Under the pieces are notes generated by a model that had not been told where the DNA came from, made no database searches, and worked only from the letters and a program-made list of their open reading frames with translations. Source: Pseudomonas corrugata (GTDB taxonomy: Bacteria > Pseudomonadota > Gammaproteobacteria > Pseudomonadales > Pseudomonadaceae). Taken from it: 64,000 nucleotides of DNA. Below, piece after piece: positions 28,229 to 37,443 of the stretch. The stretch covers positions 1 to 64,000 of the forward strand of contig NZ_LHVK01000022.1 in assembly GCF_001269905.1 (NCBI RefSeq), in the 5' to 3' direction. Position 1 is the first letter of the stretch. Every line of letters begins with the position of its first letter. Made by a program: the position numbers and the translations under genes.

Positions 28229-30280
28229 TCAGGTGCGGAAATGCCCCACCCGTTGCTGCTGATGGTTCGCCATCTCATAGAGCTGGAGGCTGGCTTGCGA
28301 CGCGTCCTGCATCCGGCTGGTCAATGTTTCGCTGATCGTGCGGATGTCGCTGACGCGATGACTGATGTCTTCGACCACTGAGCTTTGTTCCAGGGCAGCG
28401 CTGGCGATCTGCTGGTTCATTTGTTCGATCACTTCCACGGCGTCGCTGATGTTCTGCAGCGCCACCTGGGTCTGTTCGACCTGAACCACGCTGCCCCTGG
28501 CCAGTTCACGGCTGAGTTGGGTGTTGTGCACCACCTCCTGGCTGAGCTGTTGCAGCGCTTCGATCACCCTGCGGATATGTTCGACCGAGTTCTGGGTGTT
28601 GCTGGCCAGGTGCCGGACTTCGTCGGCCACCACTGCGAAGCCGCGCCCCTGTTCACCGGCCCTGGCCGCTTCAATCGCAGCATTGAGGGCTAACAGGTTG
28701 GTCTGCTGGGCGATGGCGCAGATCACATCCAACACTTGGTTGATCTGCTGGCTGTTGTCGGCGAGGGTCTGCACCTGACCGAGGGTGGTTTCGAGGCTTT
28801 GATCAAGGGTGCCGATACTGCTGAAAGCGTTGGCGAACAGGGCTCGTCCGGATCGGCTGGCACTTTCGGCGCGAGTGGCCGCATCGGCCGCTTGATGGGA
28901 ATGACGGGCTACTTCTTGGGCGCTGGCGCTCATTTCATGCAGGGCGGTGGCGGCCAGTTCGACATCCCGGTACTGCCTGGACATGCCGGTGCTCACCTCC
29001 TGGGCCACTTGCGAGGAGGTGTCGGCAGTGTTGCGGGTGTCTCGAGAGGCTTGCTGGATATCGCGGATGATGGGTTGCAGTTTGGCGAGGAAGCGGTTGA
29101 ACCCATTGGCCAGTTGGCCCAGCTCGTCGCTGCGGTGGTCGGGCAGGCGCCGGGTAAGGTCGCCATCGCCTTCGACAATGGCATTGAGCATGTCGGCGAC
29201 GCTGAGCAGCGGTCGAGTCACGCCGTAGGCGGTCAGCCATATGAGTGACAATCCCAGCCCGCCGGCCAGCAGTCCCAGTCCGAGATTGACCCAGTTGGCG
29301 TATTGCTGCCTTTCATCCAACTGAGCCTGCATCTGCAAGGCCGGCGCCTGAACCAACGCCTCGGGAACGCGTATCTGCAACTGCCAGGGGGCGCTGTTGG
29401 CGACCGTCTGCACAGCCTGATGCACGTCGACCGAGGTCTCCGACACGCTGCCGCTGTGGCCGGCAGGCTGGCCCGACGGGGACAGAATGCTGATCTCGCT
29501 ATGGCCTGGATACAGGTCATCGGCCAGGGTCGCGGCGAGCTTCTGCAGGGTATCGAGGCTGATGTCCATACCCACGACGCCAATGGCCTGGCCGTTGTCC
29601 ATCAACGGGATCGAGATGCTGCTCATGAGAGTTTTCCGGCCCTCGACTTCAACCTCGTAGGGTTCCGTCATGCAGGTACGCCGCTCGGTCTGTGGGCAGA
29701 AGTACCAGGCGTTCCCCGGCTCGCTGCCTGGCGGCGCAGTGTTGGCAATGATCTGGGCTTCGCTGAGCACTTCCTGAACCAGTTGCCCAGGCTGGCTTTG
29801 CGACCAATACAAGGCAAAGCGTCCCCTTTCGTTCCCGGCCAGGTTCCGCTGGCCGGAGAAACCGGCATCGGCTCCGGCGAGCGCGTCAGGCAACAACACA
29901 ACGTACAGCCCGAGGATCTTCTCGCGTTTAAGCAGAGCCCGGCGGGCGGCGCCGATCAGCGCCTGGCGCAGTTGGGTGGCGGTCAATCGCCCATCCAGGG
30001 TTTGGGCGCGTAGCTGCAGAACCTCTTGGGCGAATCCTTCCCCATACAGCGCTGTTTCGTTGAAAAAACGCTCCACCCGCTGGCCATGGGCGAGGGCTTG
30101 GGCCTGCAAGCGCTCCAGGGCTGACCGGCCCAGCAGAAGACTGCTCTGATGCTTCAACAACTTTGCGCTCTGTTGGTTCTGGTACAGGGACGCGCCGGTC
30201 AGCGCGCCGACGACGGCCAGGAGGGACAATCCACTCAAGAGTGTGATCCGCCACTGAATACTGAGACGCGCGAAGAACAT
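28229..30280 (-). CDS. Methyl-accepting chemotaxis protein with dCache ligand domain
   Basis: A 683-residue chemoreceptor. TM1 is at about 9-32 ([17 protein letters not shown]), the periplasmic dCache domain at 35-325, TM2 at about 335-360, then HAMP and a long cytoplasmic signalling domain with the hairpin tip [23 protein letters not shown] 30280 ([10 protein letters not shown]) has AGGAAG before it; an earlier ATG at 30322 would add a 14-residue extension. The membrane-distal module has aromatic residues (ALYWSQ, NAWYF) and a late Asp (VVGMDISL), the general layout of amine- or amino-acid-binding dCache domains. Ligand not assigned. The nearby amine catabolism makes an amine or amino acid plausible. 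Confidence 0.9.
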   Translation of the reverse strand: MFFARLSIQWRITLLSGLSLLAVVGALTGASLYQNQQSAKLLKHQSSLLLGRSALERLQAQALAHGQRVERFFNETALYGEGFAQEVLQLRAQTLDGRLTATQLRQALIGAARRALLKREKILGLYVVLLPDALAGADAGFSGQRNLAGNERGRFALYWSQSQPGQLVQEVLSEAQIIANTAPPGSEPGNAWYFCPQTERRTCMTEPYEVEVEGRKTLMSSISIPLMDNGQAIGVVGMDISLDTLQKLAATLADDLYPGHSEISILSPSGQPAGHSGSVSETSVDVHQAVQTVANSAPWQLQIRVPEALVQAPALQMQAQLDERQQYANWVNLGLGLLAGGLGLSLIWLTAYGVTRPLLSVADMLNAIVEGDGDLTRRLPDHRSDELGQLANGFNRFLAKLQPIIRDIQQASRDTRNTADTSSQVAQEVSTGMSRQYRDVELAATALHEMSASAQEVARHSHQAADAATRAESASRSGRALFANAFSSIGTLDQSLETTLGQVQTLADNSQQINQVLDVICAIAQQTNLLALNAAIEAARAGEQGRGFAVVADEVRHLASNTQNSVEHIRRVIEALQQLSQEVVHNTQLSRELARGSVVQVEQTQVALQNISDAVEVIEQMNQQIASAALEQSSVVEDISHRVSDIRTISETLTSRMQDASQASLQLYEMANHQQQRVGHFRT

Positions 30281-30641
30281 GCCGGGACTTCCTGCTGGAG
30301 GCTTCAGATCGCACGCAGACAAAGCCTGGGGTGGCGTTGGAAGGCGCGTCCCACCTGATTGTTATTGTTGGGTACCCGGCACTTGGTTCAAGGCCGGCGA
30401 GGCCATCTTGCTGGACGCAATGTCCGCGCCGTTAGCCCGAATCGGCAGCAACTGCCGGGTACCGGACTTCAAGGCTGCCCCACTTTGGGGCGAGGCTCCC
30501 GATGCTGCCGATTTGGGATAGCGAACGGTTTTGGCGAGGGCATAGGATCGACCCCGGCAACACACAACAAGTCTGTGCGGAACGGTAAGTCTGGCGTGCA
30601 CCGATCCTGCAACAGCGGCCTCATACAATAAGGTTAAAAAA
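30281..30641 (+). promoter_or_regulatory. Intergenic leader of the first APC permease
   Basis: A 361-bp gap without a supported gene. An 11-bp inverted repeat, GGTACCCGGCA (30371-30381) / TGCCGGGTACC (30453-30463), encloses a 71-bp loop. From 30539 on, the sequence matches the leader of the paralogous permease at 59645 in blocks: GGCATAGGATCGA (30539) and CCTCATACAATAAGGT (30619-30634, next to the start). The promoter is probably in or just before the first block, since both copies keep it at 103-110 bp from the ATG. AAGGT is the ribosome site. Confidence 0.5.
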
Positions 30642-32090
30642 ATGAGCGTATCTTTTCCGATCAGCAGCTCCACGGAGTTGAAGCGAGGCGCCTTGGGTGT
30701 CGGCTTCATCATCTTCTTTGTGGTATCGGCGGCGAGCCCACTGAGTGTCATCGCGGGGGGCTTCCCCATCGGCATCATGCTGGGTAACGGTGCCGGTACG
30801 CCGGCGTTGTTGATCCTGGCCCTGCTGGTGTTACTGGCGTTCTCGGCGGGATACACCGCCATGTCCCGGCACATGACCAACGCCGGCGGTTTCTACGCCT
30901 TTACATCCCGCGGCCTGGGCGGTCTGGCCGGCGGCGCGGCGGGGGTATTGGCAATGTTCGCCTACAACATCCTTCAGGTCGGCCTGTACGGCATGTTCGG
31001 CGGAGTCGTCAGCGGCACGATGGCCAGCGTGTTCGGCCTGGAGCTGCCCTGGTGGGCTTATTCGCTGATGGCCATGGCGAGCGTGGCGATTCTTGGCTAT
31101 CGCAAGATCGACCTCTCTGCGCGGGTGCTCTCGGTGGTGGTCATCGCCGAGTACCTGGCCATCCTGATCCTGGACTTCGCCATCCTCAAGACCGGCGGCG
31201 ACAGTGGCATCAATTTCGATTCGTTCGACCGCAGCCACGTGTTCAGCGGCACGCCGTCCATTGGCCTGCTGTTCTGTTTCGCCGCCTTTATCGGCTTTGA
31301 GGCCACCACCATTTATGGCGAAGAAGCCCGGGATCCGCACCGCACCATTCCGATTGCCACCTATAGCTCGGTGCTGTTGATCGGCGGCTTCTATGCCTTG
31401 TCGGTGTGGGCCATGGTGGTGGGCGTGGGGGCGGACAAGATTGTCCCGACGTTGCAGGCATTGCAGGACCCGACCACGTTCATCTATGGCATGTCCGATC
31501 ACTTTGTCGGCCCGTACCTGACCCAGGTCATCCGTATCCTGTTCATGGTCAGCATCTATGCCGGACTGCTGGCGTTCCACAATGCCGCGGCCCGTTATTT
31601 CTACGCCATTGGGCGTGACGGGCTGCTGCATCGCCAATTGGGCACGACCCACCGCGTCCACCAGAGCCCGCACATGGGCTCGGCGCTGCAAAGCCTGATT
31701 GCCGCCGTGGTGGTGCTGATTTTCGCCGCGCTGGATGCCGACCCGATCCTGCAACTGTTCGCCTGGTTCTCCAACCTGGCGACCCTGTGCGTGATCCTGC
31801 TGATGGCGCTGACCTCGGCCGCAGTGGTGGTGTATTTCCAACGTCACCCGGAACTGAAGCTCGGGGTTTGGCGCGGACGGATCCTGCCGGTTTTTTCCTG
31901 CCTGGCATTGTTGGTGGTCCTGGCGCTGGCGGTGATTCATTTCGACGTGCTGACCGGGGCCAGCGCGCTGCTGTCCTACGCCCTCTGCGCCATCATCCCC
32001 GTCGCGCTGATTGTCGGTGTAGGCCTGGCGATCCGGCTGCGCAGGATTTCCCCCGAGCGGTTCATGGCGTTGGGTAGCCACAAACTTTAG
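30642..32090 (+). CDS. APC-superfamily amino acid/amine permease, copy A
   Basis: A 482-residue inner-membrane permease with 12 predicted helices. The APC helix-1 glycine motif is replaced by VSAASPLSVIAGGFP (about 28-42), and helix 6 has IGFEATTIYGEEARDP, the usual F-[GE]-F-E-x-x-x-x-x-x-E-[EA]-x-[ND]-P pattern. It imports an amino acid or amine by proton or sodium symport. It precedes an aldehyde dehydrogenase and a class III aminotransferase, so the substrate is probably an omega-amino compound. A near-identical copy lies at 59645. Confidence 0.9.
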   Translation: MSVSFPISSSTELKRGALGVGFIIFFVVSAASPLSVIAGGFPIGIMLGNGAGTPALLILALLVLLAFSAGYTAMSRHMTNAGGFYAFTSRGLGGLAGGAAGVLAMFAYNILQVGLYGMFGGVVSGTMASVFGLELPWWAYSLMAMASVAILGYRKIDLSARVLSVVVIAEYLAILILDFAILKTGGDSGINFDSFDRSHVFSGTPSIGLLFCFAAFIGFEATTIYGEEARDPHRTIPIATYSSVLLIGGFYALSVWAMVVGVGADKIVPTLQALQDPTTFIYGMSDHFVGPYLTQVIRILFMVSIYAGLLAFHNAAARYFYAIGRDGLLHRQLGTTHRVHQSPHMGSALQSLIAAVVVLIFAALDADPILQLFAWFSNLATLCVILLMALTSAAVVVYFQRHPELKLGVWRGRILPVFSCLALLVVLALAVIHFDVLTGASALLSYALCAIIPVALIVGVGLAIRLRRISPERFMALGSHKL

Positions 32091-32178
32091 GGCCTCACGC
32101 GGCACTGTTCAATTCTCACGAAAAATACCGGTCCGCGCGGTACGGGACGGCCCGTCCGCGCGCGAAAGGGAGGTACTG

Positions 32179-33600
32179 ATGCACGATTATCAAATGCTCA
32201 TCAACGGGGTTGCGGTCAGCGGCGAACAGGGTGGCTTCGATGTCATCAACCCGGCCACCGGCAGCGCCTTTGCCCGCTGCCCCGCCGGCTCCCTGGCCCA
32301 GTTGGACCTGGCGGTCGATGCAGCCCAGGCGGCTTTCAGCGAGTGGCGCCACAGCACGCACGAAGACCGGCGGGAGCGCTTGCTGGGCATCGCCGCGGAC
32401 ATCGAAGCGCAAGCCGAGGCGTTGGCACGATTGATTGTCCAAGAGCAGGGCAAGCCGCTGGCTCTCGCGCTTTTCGAAGTCATGGGGGCGGTGGCCTGGA
32501 CGCGCTACACCGCCGAACAGCAGATTCCGGTGGAGCGGGTGGAAGAAACCCCGACCCAGCGTATCGAGCTGCACCGCAAGCCGTTGGGGGTGGTGGCCTC
32601 GATCACGCCTTGGAACTGGCCGTTCATGATCGCCATCTGGCACATCATGCCGGCGCTGCGGGCCGGCAATTGCGTGATCAGCAAACCGTCCAGCCTCACC
32701 CCCTTGAGCACCCTGAGCCTGGTGCACCTTATCGCCCGGCATGTGCCCAAGGGCGTGATCAACGTCGTGACCGGAGAACAGGGTTTCGGCAGCGCGATCA
32801 CCTCTCATGCCGGCATCCACAAGATCGTATTCACCGGCTCGACGGCCACCGGCCAGAGCGTGATGCGCGGCGCCGCGAGCAATCTCAAGCGCCTGACGCT
32901 GGAGCTGGGGGGTAATGACGCCGCCATCGTGTTGCCCGGCACCCCGGTGGAGGCCGTGGCCGAAGACATTTTCCAGGCCGCCTTCCTGAACATGGGCCAG
33001 ACCTGTGCCGCCCTCAAGCGCCTGTACATCCACCAATCCCAATACGAGGCCTTTGCCGACGCGCTGGTGCGGATCGCTGCGCGCCAGGTGGTGGGTGACG
33101 GCCTGGAGCCCGGCGTCACTTTCGGGCCGGTGCAGAACCTTGAACAGCTGGAACTGGTCGAGGCGCTGGTCGCCGATGCCCGTGCCCATGGCGGCCGGGT
33201 GTTGTGCGGCGGTGCTCGGTTGGACCGGCCGGGGTTTTTCTATCCACCGACCCTGGTGGCCGATGTGACAGACGGGCATCGCCTGGTCGATGAAGAACAG
33301 TTCGGTCCGGTCCTGCCGCTGATTGCCTATCAGGATGTCGAGGATGTGCTGCGCCGCGCCAATGCCAGCGACATGGGCTTGGGAGGCTCGGTATGGGGTG
33401 GCAACGTCGAGCAGGCACAGGCCTTGGCCAGTCGCCTGGAAAGCGGCGTGGCCTGGGTCAACTGTCACGCGCAGATCCAACCGAATACGCCTTTTGGCGG
33501 CAGCAAAATGTCCGGGTTCGGTGTCGAGTTCGGTCTTGAAGGGTTGCTGGAGTTCACAGGCCAACAACTGCTGTTTGTACGCACCCGTGAAACTGAGTGA
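32179..33600 (+). CDS. NAD(P)-dependent aldehyde dehydrogenase
   Basis: A 473-residue ALDH-superfamily enzyme. PWNWPFMIAIW is the cofactor loop (about 142-152), FTGSTATGQ the Rossmann turn (about 219), the general base Glu is in LELGGND and the nucleophile Cys in MGQTCAAL (about 276). It oxidises the aldehyde left after transamination or amine oxidation to a carboxylate. It begins 88 bp after the permease behind GGGAGG, and the aminotransferase follows after 11 bp. It is not closely alike to the ALDHs at 38996 and 55289, so each probably serves its own aldehyde. Confidence 0.92.
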   Translation: MHDYQMLINGVAVSGEQGGFDVINPATGSAFARCPAGSLAQLDLAVDAAQAAFSEWRHSTHEDRRERLLGIAADIEAQAEALARLIVQEQGKPLALALFEVMGAVAWTRYTAEQQIPVERVEETPTQRIELHRKPLGVVASITPWNWPFMIAIWHIMPALRAGNCVISKPSSLTPLSTLSLVHLIARHVPKGVINVVTGEQGFGSAITSHAGIHKIVFTGSTATGQSVMRGAASNLKRLTLELGGNDAAIVLPGTPVEAVAEDIFQAAFLNMGQTCAALKRLYIHQSQYEAFADALVRIAARQVVGDGLEPGVTFGPVQNLEQLELVEALVADARAHGGRVLCGGARLDRPGFFYPPTLVADVTDGHRLVDEEQFGPVLPLIAYQDVEDVLRRANASDMGLGGSVWGGNVEQAQALASRLESGVAWVNCHAQIQPNTPFGGSKMSGFGVEFGLEGLLEFTGQQLLFVRTRETE

Positions 33601-33611
33601 GGACTTGAATC

Positions 33612-34961
33612 ATGTACGAGCAATACAAGACAGCGCAGAAGAAGTTCTGGCATCCGATGAGCTCCGCGGCACCGGCCCAGCGTTCGAAAACCCTGATCAT
33701 CGCCAAGGGAGACGGCAACTACATCACTGATATCGACGGCCAGCGCATGCTCGACGGCGTCGGCGGCTTGTGGAACGTCAACGTGGGCCACAATCGAGCC
33801 TCGGTAAAGGCCGCCATTGCCGCGCAACTGGACGAACTGGCGTATTACCAGACGTTCGATGGCATCGCCCATCCGCGGGTGTTCGACCTGGCTGAGCGGC
33901 TGATCTCGATGTTTGCCCAGGAGAACATGGCCAGGGTGCTGTTCAGCGCCGGTGGTTCGGACGCGGTGGAGACCGCATTGAAAATGGCCCGCCAGTACTG
34001 GATCGCCAGCGGCGAGCCGGGGCGTACCCGTTTCCTGTCATTGCGCAACGGTTACCACGGCGTGCACATGGGCGGCACTTCGGTGGGCGGTAACGGTGTG
34101 TATCACTACAACCACGGGCCATTGCTCGCGGGCTGCCATTTGCTCGACACGCCGTGGCTGTATCGCAACCCCTGGGATTGCCGCGATCCGGAAGAACTGA
34201 CTGCCCACTGCATTCGTCAGTTGGAAGACCAGATCGCGCTGTTGGGCGGGCAAACCATCGCTGCGCTGATCGCCGAACCGGTGCAGGGGGCGGGCGGCGT
34301 CATCGTGCCGCCGGCGAACTACTGGAAGAGGCTGCGGGAAGTCTGCGATCGCCACGGCATTCTGTTGATCGCCGATGAAGTGGTGACGGGGTTCGGCCGC
34401 ACGGGTTGCATGCTCGGCAGTCGGGGTTGGGGCGTCGCGCCGGACGTGTTGTGCCTGGCCAAGGGCATCACCGCCGGTTACATCCCGATGGGCGCCACGG
34501 TGTTCAACCAGCGGATCGCCGATGCCATTGAGAGCGGGCCGGGGTTCAGCAGTGTGATCATGCATGGCTACACCTATAGCGGCCACCCGACCGCGTGTGC
34601 CGCGGCCCTGGCGGTGCTGGACATTGTCGAGGCCGAGGATCTGCCGGGCAACGCCGGGAAAATCGGCGCTCAGTTGCTGGAGCAGCTGCAACCGCTGGCG
34701 GAGCGCTACGCGGTGGTCGGTGAGGCGCGCGGCAAGGGCTTGATGATCGCCCTGGACCTGGTAACGGACAAGGCCACCCGCGAGCCCCTCGATCCGGCGA
34801 CCGGCCTTGCTACGCGGATTGCCGATGAAGCGCGCCGTGGCGGTGTGCTGGTGCGTCCGATCGGCAACAAGATCGTCTTGTCGCCGCCGCTGACCCTGAC
34901 ATCAGAAGAAGCCGGTTTGATCGTTCGGGCCCTCGATCACGGCCTGGCCACCTGCCGCTGA
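33612..34961 (+). CDS. Class III (omega-amino acid) aminotransferase
   Basis: A 449-residue PLP enzyme of the ornithine/omega-amino-acid:pyruvate group. It shows KKFWHPMSS at the start, GGSDAVETALKMARQY (about 117), the PLP-stacking YHGVHMGG, the Asp in LIADEVVTGFGRTG and the Schiff-base Lys in CLAKGITAGYIPMG (about 289). It moves the terminal amino group of a diamine, beta-alanine-like or arylalkylamine-like substrate to pyruvate or 2-oxoglutarate. The permease, ALDH and this enzyme make a plausible import-transaminate-oxidise module. Confidence 0.9.
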   Translation: MYEQYKTAQKKFWHPMSSAAPAQRSKTLIIAKGDGNYITDIDGQRMLDGVGGLWNVNVGHNRASVKAAIAAQLDELAYYQTFDGIAHPRVFDLAERLISMFAQENMARVLFSAGGSDAVETALKMARQYWIASGEPGRTRFLSLRNGYHGVHMGGTSVGGNGVYHYNHGPLLAGCHLLDTPWLYRNPWDCRDPEELTAHCIRQLEDQIALLGGQTIAALIAEPVQGAGGVIVPPANYWKRLREVCDRHGILLIADEVVTGFGRTGCMLGSRGWGVAPDVLCLAKGITAGYIPMGATVFNQRIADAIESGPGFSSVIMHGYTYSGHPTACAAALAVLDIVEAEDLPGNAGKIGAQLLEQLQPLAERYAVVGEARGKGLMIALDLVTDKATREPLDPATGLATRIADEARRGGVLVRPIGNKIVLSPPLTLTSEEAGLIVRALDHGLATCR

Positions 34962-34967
34962 CCTGCA

Positions 34968-34995
34968 AAGCCGGTGCGGTCATCTGCACCGGCTT
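34968..34995. terminator. Hairpin after the aminotransferase gene
   Basis: AAGCCGGTGC (34968-34977) and GCACCGGCTT (34986-34995) form a perfect 10-bp stem with an 8-base loop, 6 bp after the stop. No T-run follows, so it may weaken rather than end transcription into the porin gene 51 bp on. Confidence 0.55.
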
Positions 34996-35046
34996 CACGA
35001 ATCGCCAAGACAGCCTTTGAAAGGCGCACCACAAGGAGCTTCAGCC

Positions 35047-36372
35047 ATGCGGTATCCATCGCGTATTGAATTTTTCAGCAGCGGTCTCGCCTGCACGTTG
35101 GCGTTCTGCGCCATGGGCCAGGCCCAGGCCTATGAGCTGTACGCCGACGAAGACAGCCACCTCAACGCCGACCTGCTGGCGGTGTTCGGTCATTTCAACA
35201 GCCGCAAGAACTACGACGGCACACCGGGCGGGTCTACCTGGCGGGAAGGTTTCATCAAGTATGGCGTGAGTGGCGATCAGGCCCTGGCCGGCCGTGGCAC
35301 CGCCTACGGCGCATTCAGCCTGGTCAGTTCCGCGACCTGGGGAGACGGTGACGCGGCGGGGAACAGCCTGGGCACCGAGCGGACCACGAAAATCGAAGAC
35401 GCTTACCTGGGCTGGCGATCCGCCGATCTGTTCCCGCTGTTGGGCCAGGACGGCGTCGACATCTCCGGCGGACGCCAGGTGGTCAAGTTGGGCAGGGGAT
35501 TCTTGATCAACGACGACGGGCCGAACATGGGCAAGGGACCCGCCGATGGCCGCCTGAACCGCGGTGGCGCCTATTACCTGGCGGCTCGACACGCTTTCGA
35601 CCAAACCGCCGTGGTGCGCCTGGGTGGGCAGGACGGTGTGCATGGCAGTGTGGCGTGGCTCAAGTCCGACAACCGCGCCCAGGCCGAAACCGAACTGGCC
35701 GCCAGTACCCTGGACTACACCGCCAAGGCCGGAACGCTGGGGCTGACCTGGGTCCATGGCATTGACGTGAGTGACCGCTGGGCCAGTGATTTCCAGAAAC
35801 AACGCAAAGGCATGAACGTCTACAGCATTCGCGGTGAGGGTGACGCAGGCATCGAGAACGCCAGCCTGGCGTTTGAATATGCCTGGCAAGACAAGGACGC
35901 CGGTCCCGAGAAAGCCTGGTACGCCGAGGCCGGATATACCTTTGCCGACGTGACCTGGTCACCGAAACTGACATACCGCTATTCCCGCTACTCGCAGAAA
36001 TGGGACTCGCTGTTTACCGGCCAGAGTACCGGCTACGGGACCTGGTTCCAGGGCGAAGTGGCCGGCAACTACGCCGGGCCATTCAACAGCAATACCGCCA
36101 TCCACCACGTCGGCCTGAAGGCCGCCCCACTGGAGAACCTGACCCTCGGCGTGCTGTTCTTCGATTTCAACACGGTGCGCAAAAGCAATGCGCTGGACCT
36201 GGATGCGCGGGAGCTGGACCTCTATGCCGAGTGGGCCGTCAATCCGCACCTGATCGTCACCCCGCTCATAGGGCTCTACAAACCGGACCGGGACTCGACC
36301 ACAGGCGGCAATCAAGCCACCGGCAACGGCACCAACGTGTACAGCCAGGTGAGTGTGGCCGTTCCGTTCTGA
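35047..36372 (+). CDS. Outer-membrane beta-barrel porin-like protein
   Basis: A 441-residue exported protein: signal peptide of about 25 residues ending AMGQAQA-YEL, then alternating polar/hydrophobic strands rich in Tyr, Trp and Gly, ending in VSVAVPF with the C-terminal Phe read by the BAM machinery. It resembles barrel proteins of the alginate-export/OprD-like size class but lacks clear OprD marks, so the substrate is open. ATG 35047 has AAGGAG 8 bases upstream and directly opens the signal peptide; the TTG 35017 alternative does not. By position it probably brings the substrate of this catabolic region across the outer membrane. Confidence 0.8.
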   Translation: MRYPSRIEFFSSGLACTLAFCAMGQAQAYELYADEDSHLNADLLAVFGHFNSRKNYDGTPGGSTWREGFIKYGVSGDQALAGRGTAYGAFSLVSSATWGDGDAAGNSLGTERTTKIEDAYLGWRSADLFPLLGQDGVDISGGRQVVKLGRGFLINDDGPNMGKGPADGRLNRGGAYYLAARHAFDQTAVVRLGGQDGVHGSVAWLKSDNRAQAETELAASTLDYTAKAGTLGLTWVHGIDVSDRWASDFQKQRKGMNVYSIRGEGDAGIENASLAFEYAWQDKDAGPEKAWYAEAGYTFADVTWSPKLTYRYSRYSQKWDSLFTGQSTGYGTWFQGEVAGNYAGPFNSNTAIHHVGLKAAPLENLTLGVLFFDFNTVRKSNALDLDARELDLYAEWAVNPHLIVTPLIGLYKPDRDSTTGGNQATGNGTNVYSQVSVAVPF

Positions 36373-36412
36373 GGCACGGGCTGCGGCTGTCATGACGCCG
36401 CGGCGTCGCGGT

Positions 36413-37171
36413 CTAGCGCTGAAGGGGAGCGGGTGGATTCTGCATTTTTTCGGCAATGCGCCGGGTGGTCTCCATCACCATTTCAACCACGGTTTCCTGG
36501 CGCAGCAGCTTGAAGCTCTGGGTGCTGCCGACCGCGGAAAGGCTGCCCACCACCTCGTCGATCTCGGAATTGATGATCGGCGCGGCGATACCGGTCAGTC
36601 CCTGGTTGAGTTCGTCATGGGTCAGGCAGTAGCCATCCTTGCGGATCTTTTTCGCCGCCTTGGAAAAGCTGGCCCAGTCGTAGGGATTGTCCGGGTCGTT
36701 GGCCAGGTGCTCGTCGTACAGGCGTTGCAGGCGCCGGCTCTTCTGGAAGGCGATCAGAACCTTGGACTGCGCACCGCGAAAAAACGGCAGCGGCTGGCCG
36801 CGACCGAAGGCAAAGCGGTACGTGTCAGTGGGTTCGGCGATGTAGGTGTTGATGATGTGACCGTCGTAGAAAACGCTGGCGAACACTGCCAGGCCGGTTT
36901 CTTCGGACAGCTCGTGCATCAGCTCGCGGCCGGCCACAAGGATCGGATCGTACTGCCGCATCATCCAGTCCAGCTCGATGATCCGTGGACCCAGGCCATA
37001 GCTGCCGGCATCCACCCGACTCAGCAGGCCGGCGTCGCACAGGTCCTTGACGTAGCGGTACACGGTCGCCCGTGAGAGGCCCATGTGCTCGGCGATGGTG
37101 TCGGGGTCGATCTTCAACCGTTGCGGGCCGAACAGGTCCAGGACACTCAACATTTTACTCAGACTGCTCAT
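36413..37171 (-). CDS. IclR-family transcriptional regulator
   Basis: A 252-residue regulator: winged HTH in residues 5-65 (DTIAEHMGLSRATVYRYVKD) and the IclR effector domain after it (LMHELSEETGLAVFASVF, FSKAAKKIRKDGY, GIAAPI). ATG 37171 (MSSLSKML) gives the normal family length; the open frame to 37303 adds an unlike 44-residue head. It is divergent from the nine-gene operon starting at 37444 and is probably its regulator, as IclR proteins commonly control adjacent aromatic-acid operons. Confidence 0.9.
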   Translation of the reverse strand: MSSLSKMLSVLDLFGPQRLKIDPDTIAEHMGLSRATVYRYVKDLCDAGLLSRVDAGSYGLGPRIIELDWMMRQYDPILVAGRELMHELSEETGLAVFASVFYDGHIINTYIAEPTDTYRFAFGRGQPLPFFRGAQSKVLIAFQKSRRLQRLYDEHLANDPDNPYDWASFSKAAKKIRKDGYCLTHDELNQGLTGIAAPIINSEIDEVVGSLSAVGSTQSFKLLRQETVVEMVMETTRRIAEKMQNPPAPLQR

Positions 37172-37443
37172 TTGGCTCCTAAAGGGGAAGGGCGCGTGGC
37201 TGGCCGTTTGGTGAGCACTATAGGTAGACGCGCCTGGGATGGAAAGCCTGCTCACCGGCTGATGCAAGCGCTGCCACGTTACTCCAGAGCTTGAGAAATG
37301 CAAGCGGATTTGCAGGTTGTGATGCGCTATAAACTCACGTTAATCTCAAAATACGAGCTTTATGCAAATAAAATACTTGTTTTGTTGGTTTTGATGTGTG
37401 ATAAATCTCAGCCATTGCAAACGCTCGAACAAGAGGGCTGGAA
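37172..37443 (+). promoter_or_regulatory. AT-rich control region between IclR and the nine-gene operon
   Basis: A 272-bp divergent gap, AT-rich from 37310 to 37430. AAAATAC occurs at 37348-37354 and 37370-37376, 22 bp apart on the same strand (two helical turns). IclR binding and both promoters probably lie here. I could not fix the -10 and -35 elements. Confidence 0.4.

Noticed and set aside
30362-30880. Minus-strand open frame across the start of permease A
   Set aside because: It lies opposite a well-supported membrane protein, has no ribosome site and resembles the mirror frame found over permease B at 59624.
35017-35046. TTG start extending the porin by ten residues
   Set aside because: The AAGGAG site and the signal peptide both point to ATG 35047.
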